Shown one piece after another: positions 59,620-64,000 of a DNA stretch of 64,000 bases (within the stretch, counting starts at the first letter, position 1; each line of letters starts with the position of its first letter). Source of the stretch: Marinimicrobium sp050113635 (lineage in GTDB: Bacteria > Pseudomonadota > Gammaproteobacteria > Pseudomonadales > Cellvibrionaceae); NCBI RefSeq assembly GCF_050113635.1, contig NZ_JBNJLT010000001.1, positions 1 through 64,000 of the forward strand. The letters run 5' to 3'. The notes beneath the pieces were generated by a model that was given only the letters and a program-made list of their open reading frames with translations, ran no database searches and was not told the DNA's origin. A program made the position numbers and the translations under genes.

Positions 59620-61059
59620 CTAGCCACCAACCCGCAGTATTTTCATGGTATTGGTACCGCCCAACGCATTGGAGTCGCCGTTGGAGACAATCACCAGATC
59701 GCCATCGTTGAGCACACCTTTGCTTTTCAGCACTTCTACCGCACGCATGTGATCTTCGTGCCCCGGGTTCGAGCCCGTGGTAAAAGGTACAGGCTGCACC
59801 CCGCGATACAACGCCACGCGCCGCTGCGTGTCAGTGCGCTCTGAAAACGCAAAAATCGGCAGTTGCGAACCAATGCGCGACATCAGGCGCGGTGTCGCAC
59901 CGGACTGCGTCAACGCAATAATGGCTTTGACACCGCTGAGATGGTTGGCTGTATACATTGACGCCATCGCAATGGACTCATCAATGGTGCCGAACCGCTC
60001 TTCAACACGGTAGGTGCTGCGACTGGCCGTGGGATGTTTCTCGGCGCCGATAATAATGCGGACCATGGCCTTGATGGTTTCTTCCGGGAAGTCCCCAGCA
60101 GCAGTCTCCGCTGACAGCATCACCGCATCGGTGCCATCGAGCACGGCGTTGGCTACGTCGAACACTTCTGCCCGGGTGGGCATCGGGTTCTTGATCATGG
60201 ACTCCATCATCTGGGTCGCAGTGATGACCACTTTGTTCAGTGCCCGGGAGCGCTCAATAATACGCTTCTGGACACCGATCAGCGCTTCATCACCAATTTC
60301 CACGCCCAGGTCGCCACGGGCGACCATAACCGCATCACTGGCGGCGATGATCGCGTCGAGCGTTTCGTCATCCGCCACCGCTTCCGCACGTTCAATCTTG
60401 GACACCAGCCCGGCTTTTTCGCCACCGGCCTCACGCATGAGCTCACGTGCCTGGTTCATGTCTTCCGCACTGCGCGGGAAGGACACGGCCAGGTAGTCGA
60501 CATCGATCTCGGCGGCGGTTTTGATATCGGCCAAGTCTTTTTCGGTCAGCGCTGGCGCAGACAGACCACCACCTTTGCGGTTAATGCCCTTGTTGTTGGA
60601 CAGCGGACCGGCTACGCGAGTCACACAGTACACGCGCGGGCCTTCAATTTTTTCCACTTCCAGTACAACACGACCATCGTCAAGCAACAGGTGGTCACCG
60701 CGACGGCAATCGCCCGGCAGTTCCTTGTAGTCGATACCGACCTGATCCTGATCGCCTTCATCGCGGCCCAGATCGGCGTCGAGCACGAACTTATCGCCCA
60801 GCTTCAGCTCGATCTTGCCAACCTTAAAGCGTGAGATGCGAATTTTAGGGCCCTGCAAATCACCAAGCACGGCCACAAAGCGGTCGTGCCTGGCCGCAAT
60901 TTCGCGAACCATTTGCGCGCGCCGCTTGTGATCTTCCGGTGAGCCGTGGGAAAAATTCAGGCGAACCACGTTCACACCCGCCAGAATTAACTTTTCCAGC
61001 ATTTCCGGGGACTCGGAAGCCGGCCCCAGAGTGCTAACGATTTTGGTACGTCTTAACAT
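59620..61059 (-). CDS. pyk: Pyruvate kinase
   Basis: 479 residues. RRTKIVSTLGPAS starts the barrel, VMVARGDLGVEIG holds the phosphate/metal site, and KVVITATQMMESMIKNPMPTRAEVFDVAN is the signature with the catalytic Lys region. The C-terminal regulatory domain (about 350-479) is normal. It makes pyruvate and ATP from phosphoenolpyruvate. It starts 16 bases after gapA, so the two are co-transcribed. The strong hairpin at 59568 ends the unit. Confidence 0.97.
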   Translation of the reverse strand: MLRRTKIVSTLGPASESPEMLEKLILAGVNVVRLNFSHGSPEDHKRRAQMVREIAARHDRFVAVLGDLQGPKIRISRFKVGKIELKLGDKFVLDADLGRDEGDQDQVGIDYKELPGDCRRGDHLLLDDGRVVLEVEKIEGPRVYCVTRVAGPLSNNKGINRKGGGLSAPALTEKDLADIKTAAEIDVDYLAVSFPRSAEDMNQARELMREAGGEKAGLVSKIERAEAVADDETLDAIIAASDAVMVARGDLGVEIGDEALIGVQKRIIERSRALNKVVITATQMMESMIKNPMPTRAEVFDVANAVLDGTDAVMLSAETAAGDFPEETIKAMVRIIIGAEKHPTASRSTYRVEERFGTIDESIAMASMYTANHLSGVKAIIALTQSGATPRLMSRIGSQLPIFAFSERTDTQRRVALYRGVQPVPFTTGSNPGHEDHMRAVEVLKSKGVLNDGDLVIVSNGDSNALGGTNTMKILRVGG

Positions 61060-61075
61060 AATTCTCTCTCGGATC

Positions 61076-62083
61076 TTATTTGGCCTGCATCAGCGCCAGG
61101 GTGTTATCCAGCATGCGGTTGGAGAAACCCCACTCGTTGTCATACCACGCCAGAACCTTGACCCACTTGCCATAGACTTTGGTTTGCAGGGAATCATAGT
61201 TGGAGGAGTGAGCGTTGTGGTTAAAGTCCACTGATACCAGTGGCTCATCCACGTACGCCAGAACGCCGGGCATTTCTTTTTCGGCGGCTTCTTTCATGGC
61301 AGCGTTAATGGCCTCTACGCTGACATCTTTCTCCACCAGCACGTTCAGGTCAACCAGAGAAACGTTGATGGTGGGAACGCGTACAGAAATACCATCCAGC
61401 TTACCTTGCAGCTCCGGCAACACCAGGCCAACCGCTTTGGCAGCACCAGTGGTGGTCGGAATCATGGATTGCGTCGCTGAACGGGCACGGTAAATGTCTT
61501 TGTGGAAGACATCGGACAACACCTGATCGTTGGTGTAGGAGTGAATGGTCGTCATTGAGCCCTGCACGATGCCAAACTTGTCGTTCAGCACTTTGGCCAC
61601 CGGTGCCAGGCAGTTGGTGGTGCATGAGGCGTTGGAAATTACGGTGTCGGTGGCTTTCAGCACCTTGTTGTTTACACCGAACACCACGGTGGCATCCACG
61701 TCGGTGCCCGGAGCGGAAATAATCACTTTCTTGGCACCCGCATCCAGGTGCGGCTGGGCTTTTTCCTTGCTGGTGAAAATGCCGGTACATTCATACACGA
61801 CATCAACGCCCAGATCGGCCCAGGGCAGCTTGGACGGGTCACGCTCGGAGGTGATGCGAATGGCGTCACCATTGACGATCATTTGATCGCCCTGCACTTC
61901 AACGGTACCGTTGAACGCGCCATGAACAGAGTCGTATTTGGTCAAATGGGCGTTCAGTTTGGCATCGCCCAGATCATTGATGCCTACAATCTGAATTTGC
62001 TCCCGCTTTCCAGACTCGTACAGTGCGCGCAGTACGTTGCGGCCAATACGGCCATAGCCGTTGATTGCTACTTTAATGGTCAT
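61076..62083 (-). CDS. gapA: Glyceraldehyde-3-phosphate dehydrogenase (type I)
   Basis: 335 residues. The NAD-binding start VAINGYGRIGRNVLRA, the catalytic Cys154 in SNASCTTNCLAPVAKV, and YDNEWGFSNRMLD near the end are diagnostic. It oxidises glyceraldehyde-3-phosphate made by KDPG cleavage or by glycolysis. The residue after the GIND motif is Leu then Gly, allowing normal NAD specificity to be assumed only. It sits between eda and pyk on the same strand. Confidence 0.97.
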   Translation of the reverse strand: MTIKVAINGYGRIGRNVLRALYESGKREQIQIVGINDLGDAKLNAHLTKYDSVHGAFNGTVEVQGDQMIVNGDAIRITSERDPSKLPWADLGVDVVYECTGIFTSKEKAQPHLDAGAKKVIISAPGTDVDATVVFGVNNKVLKATDTVISNASCTTNCLAPVAKVLNDKFGIVQGSMTTIHSYTNDQVLSDVFHKDIYRARSATQSMIPTTTGAAKAVGLVLPELQGKLDGISVRVPTINVSLVDLNVLVEKDVSVEAINAAMKEAAEKEMPGVLAYVDEPLVSVDFNHNAHSSNYDSLQTKVYGKWVKVLAWYDNEWGFSNRMLDNTLALMQAK

Positions 62084-62172
62084 TACACATCTCCTGATTA
62101 CAATTCGGTCTTTCTGAAGATTAAAAAATCAGTGGTTTATGGCGATAAAACTCAACGCGTGATCAAGGCCGC

Positions 62173-62805
62173 TCAGCGAGCCAACTGCGCGGCTTCACGG
62201 GCCAGAGTTTCGATCTCGTCCCAACGCTTCTCTGCGATCAATTCTTTGGGAGCCATCCAGGTGCCACCCACGCACGCCACATTCGGCAGTTTCAGGTACT
62301 CGGGCGCTTTGGCCAGGTTGATACCGCCAGTGGGGCAGAACGTAATTTGTGGCAGCGGGCCGCCGATGGATTTCAGCATGGGAACGCCACCCGCCGCTTC
62401 GGCCGGGAAGAATTTCATGTGCGTGAAACCGTGGGCCAGCAGGTTCATGGCTTCGCTGGGCGTGGCGATGCCAGGCAGCAGCGGAATGTCGCTGGCTTTC
62501 GCTGCTTCGATCAGCTCCGGTGTAGTGCCGGGACTGACCAGAAACGTGGAGCCAGCGGCGACGGCTTTTTTAAGGTCGTCTGGCGTCACGATCGTGCCAG
62601 CACCAATAACGGCATCATCCGGCAGTGCTTCTACCATGGCACTGATTGCGTCCAGCGCCACGGGGGTGCGCAGGGTAATTTCCAGCACTTTCAGGCCGCC
62701 GTTGTACAGCGCCTTGGCCAGCGGCACGGCATCTTCCAGCCGCTCCACCACCATGACCGGCACTACGGGTGCCACCTGAACAATTTTGTCGATACTCAAT
62801 GCCAC
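62173..62805 (-). CDS. eda: KDPG aldolase Eda
   Basis: 210 residues. The class I aldolase has Glu42 (LEITLRTPVAL) and the Schiff-base Lys131 (HMKFFPAEAAGG). VIGAGTIVTPDDL and PTGGINLAKAPEYLKLPNV follow the family pattern. It splits 2-keto-3-deoxy-6-phosphogluconate into pyruvate and glyceraldehyde-3-phosphate in the Entner-Doudoroff path. It follows zwf and pgl in the same direction. The 6-phosphogluconate dehydratase gene edd is not in the window. Confidence 0.97.
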   Translation of the reverse strand: MALSIDKIVQVAPVVPVMVVERLEDAVPLAKALYNGGLKVLEITLRTPVALDAISAMVEALPDDAVIGAGTIVTPDDLKKAVAAGSTFLVSPGTTPELIEAAKASDIPLLPGIATPSEAMNLLAHGFTHMKFFPAEAAGGVPMLKSIGGPLPQITFCPTGGINLAKAPEYLKLPNVACVGGTWMAPKELIAEKRWDEIETLAREAAQLAR

Positions 62806-62864
62806 GTCGGTTTCCTCTGTATTCGATGATTCGGTTGATCGGTGACGGTCAGTCGCTCTCTATA

Positions 62865-63569
62865 TCAAGGTGCCCAGTAAAGCGTAAAGGGCACTTTGTT
62901 CTGGCGCAGTACCGCCCGGATAGGCATGTCCTCGACCGGCCCGTCCTCCTGAGCCGCGCGCAACGCCTTAAGTTTGTCCTCACCGGTGATCAGCAGTACC
63001 AGGCGGCGACTGTTGAGCAGGCCCGCCAGGCTGAGCGTCATCCGCTCGGTATACTCGCCGGTCACTTCGCTCTGGTGTGCGGTGATGGCTGAGCACAAGC
63101 CATCGGTCTGAAGTGCTTCGTCCAATCCTTGCGCGTTCGGGAACAGCGAGGCGGTATGGCCGTCCGGCCCCATTCCAAGGATGGTCACATCAAAGGGTTG
63201 AGCCAGTTTCTGGTAGGCCTGCTCACAGGCGGCAAGGCCCTCATTCGCCGAAGCGGCCGAGTTCTTCATGCCGAGAAACGGCGCTTGCCCAGCGGCGTGT
63301 TGCAGCAGATTTTTCTGGACAAAACTTTCATTGCTTTTGTCGTGGCCGGGTTCCACCCAGCGTTCGTCTACCAACGCCACTTCGATGCGTTTCCAGTCCA
63401 ACGCAATCTGGCTCAGGCGCTGGTACAACGGCGCGGGGGAACTGCCTCCCGATACCAGCAGGCTGGCCTTTTCGCGGGAGGCCAGTGCGCCCTGAAGCGC
63501 GTCAACACAATCTTCCTGAAGTGCCGCGAGCAACGCTTCGCGGCTGTCAAACAGTTTTTCTTCCAACAT
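62865..63569 (-). CDS. pgl: 6-phosphogluconolactonase Pgl
   Basis: 234 residues. The SASLLVSGGSSPAPLYQRL-like loop, ALVDERWVEPGHDKSNESF and TILGMGPDGHTASLFP are the hallmarks of DevB-type 6-phosphogluconolactonase. It hydrolyses the lactone made by glucose-6-phosphate dehydrogenase. Its ATG overlaps the zwf stop by one base (TAATG), so it is translationally coupled to zwf, and eda follows 59 bases later. Confidence 0.95.
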   Translation of the reverse strand: MLEEKLFDSREALLAALQEDCVDALQGALASREKASLLVSGGSSPAPLYQRLSQIALDWKRIEVALVDERWVEPGHDKSNESFVQKNLLQHAAGQAPFLGMKNSAASANEGLAACEQAYQKLAQPFDVTILGMGPDGHTASLFPNAQGLDEALQTDGLCSAITAHQSEVTGEYTERMTLSLAGLLNSRRLVLLITGEDKLKALRAAQEDGPVEDMPIRAVLRQNKVPFTLYWAP

Positions 63570-64000
63570 TATTCCTTTCCTTCTGACAGCAGTTCATCAA
63601 TATTGAACCAGCTGCGGCCATCGCCACTGAGCAGCTCTTCAGAGGCTTCCGGGCCCCAACTGCCCGCCTGGTAACCCATGGGCTTGTTCTCGGGACGCTG
63701 CCATGCCTCAATGATGGGGTCGATCCAGGCCCAGGCCGCGTCCACTTCGGCGCGGTGAATAAACAGACTCGGATCACCCGCCGCCGCGTCCAGCATCAGA
63801 CGCTTATAGGCATCACTGACAAAGTGCTTGTACTTTTCAGCCAGGTTCAGGTTCAGCACCACCGGAGCCAGTTCGGTTTCGTGTTTTTCCAGATTCTTGG
63901 ACATCAATACCATCTGGATGCTTTCTTCCGGCTGCAACCGGATGACCAGACGGTTGGGGATCAGCGGACCCGCCGATTCCGGGTAGACCGCATGGGACAC
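63569..64000 (-). CDS. zwf: Glucose-6-phosphate dehydrogenase, C-terminal part only
   Basis: The last 143 codons of zwf; the N-terminal two thirds lie beyond the window end. PNRLVIRLQPEESIQMVLMSKN, ELAPVVLNLNLAEKY and DAYKRLMLDAAAGDPSLFIHRAEVDAAWAWIDPI are the typical C-terminal segments, ending in the usual AGSWGPEASEELL. It makes 6-phosphogluconolactone and NADPH. With pgl and eda it forms the entry to the Entner-Doudoroff pathway. No true start codon is in view. Confidence 0.95.
   Translation of the reverse strand: MSHAVYPESAGPLIPNRLVIRLQPEESIQMVLMSKNLEKHETELAPVVLNLNLAEKYKHFVSDAYKRLMLDAAAGDPSLFIHRAEVDAAWAWIDPIIEAWQRPENKPMGYQAGSWGPEASEELLSGDGRSWFNIDELLSEGKE

Noticed and set aside
62084..62172. 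Possible HexR operator before gapA (two ATTACA copies)
   Set aside because: The copies are direct repeats and do not form the inverted TGTAAT/ATTACA palindrome expected for HexR.

Overview
The window is chromosomal DNA of a gammaproteobacterium, most likely a marine or salt-adapted polysaccharide degrader of the Cellvibrionales type (Cellvibrio, Saccharophagus, Marinimicrobium relatives). This is inferred from gene content and order: lptG-lptF back to back with pepA-holC, alaS-lysC-csrA-tRNA-Ser in the Pseudomonas-like order, nudJ-mnmA-hflD-purB as in enterobacteria, and secreted glycoside hydrolases with carbohydrate-binding modules. No species name can be given from the sequence alone. Most of the window is well-packed housekeeping DNA. 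No insertion sequence, prophage, integrase, CRISPR array or rRNA operon was seen.

Layout. (1) 1-7.5 kb is the accessory part. It holds a degenerate ketoacyl-synthase-like protein coupled to a gene cut by the window edge, an ABATE/CGNR regulator divergent from a dehalogenase-like hydrolase, a Phd/PIN toxin-antitoxin pair, an unrecognised two-gene cassette (3853-5948), and a cyclase-FHA fusion with an RDD membrane protein. Together these suggest the edge of a type VI secretion or similar competition locus, but no core secretion gene is present. (2) 7.5-18 kb: lipopolysaccharide export permeases, pepA-holC and a small companion gene, a CPA-type antiporter, a sugar-efflux-like MFS protein, and a hybrid histidine kinase that lacks its phosphoacceptor histidine. 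(3) 18-28.3 kb: a lipoprotein with 11-residue repeats, a polyamine operon (speA, carboxy(nor)spermidine dehydrogenase, nspC), then nudJ-mnmA-hflD-purB-roxA. (4) 28.3-33 kb: an IclR regulator divergent from a secreted alpha-amylase, followed by a three-domain laminarinase. A pair of palindromic operator-like sites lies in the divergent region.

(5) 33-39.5 kb: regulators and redox enzymes: a WYL regulator divergent from a glutathione transferase over an unusually symmetric nested dyad, BrkB/YihY, and an Rrf2 regulator with a dithiol-oxidase-like flavoprotein, a YwnB-like reductase and a Bcr-type exporter. (6) 39.5-50.2 kb: a YlqF GTPase, a PerM-type permease, the yqjD-yqjE-yqjK-like trio, an RND pump with its lipoprotein adaptor, a glutathionyl-hydroquinone reductase and an AidB-type dehydrogenase. 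(7) 50.2-64 kb: valS, tRNA-Ser(GCU), csrA, lysC, alaS, a Trm112-like protein, an M23 peptidase, and a central-carbon cluster pyk-gapA-eda-pgl-zwf (zwf cut by the window end). That cluster covers the Entner-Doudoroff entry, KDPG cleavage and lower glycolysis.

The genes suggest a cell that secretes starch- and beta-1,3-glucan-degrading enzymes, burns glucose through the Entner-Doudoroff route, makes polyamines by the carboxyspermidine/carboxynorspermidine route, and carries several thiol/electrophile defence modules. The observations most worth a second look are the unknown cassette at 3853-5948, the pseudo-histidine kinase at 15558-17795, the nested dyad at 34221-34279 and the paired operators at 29261-29305.
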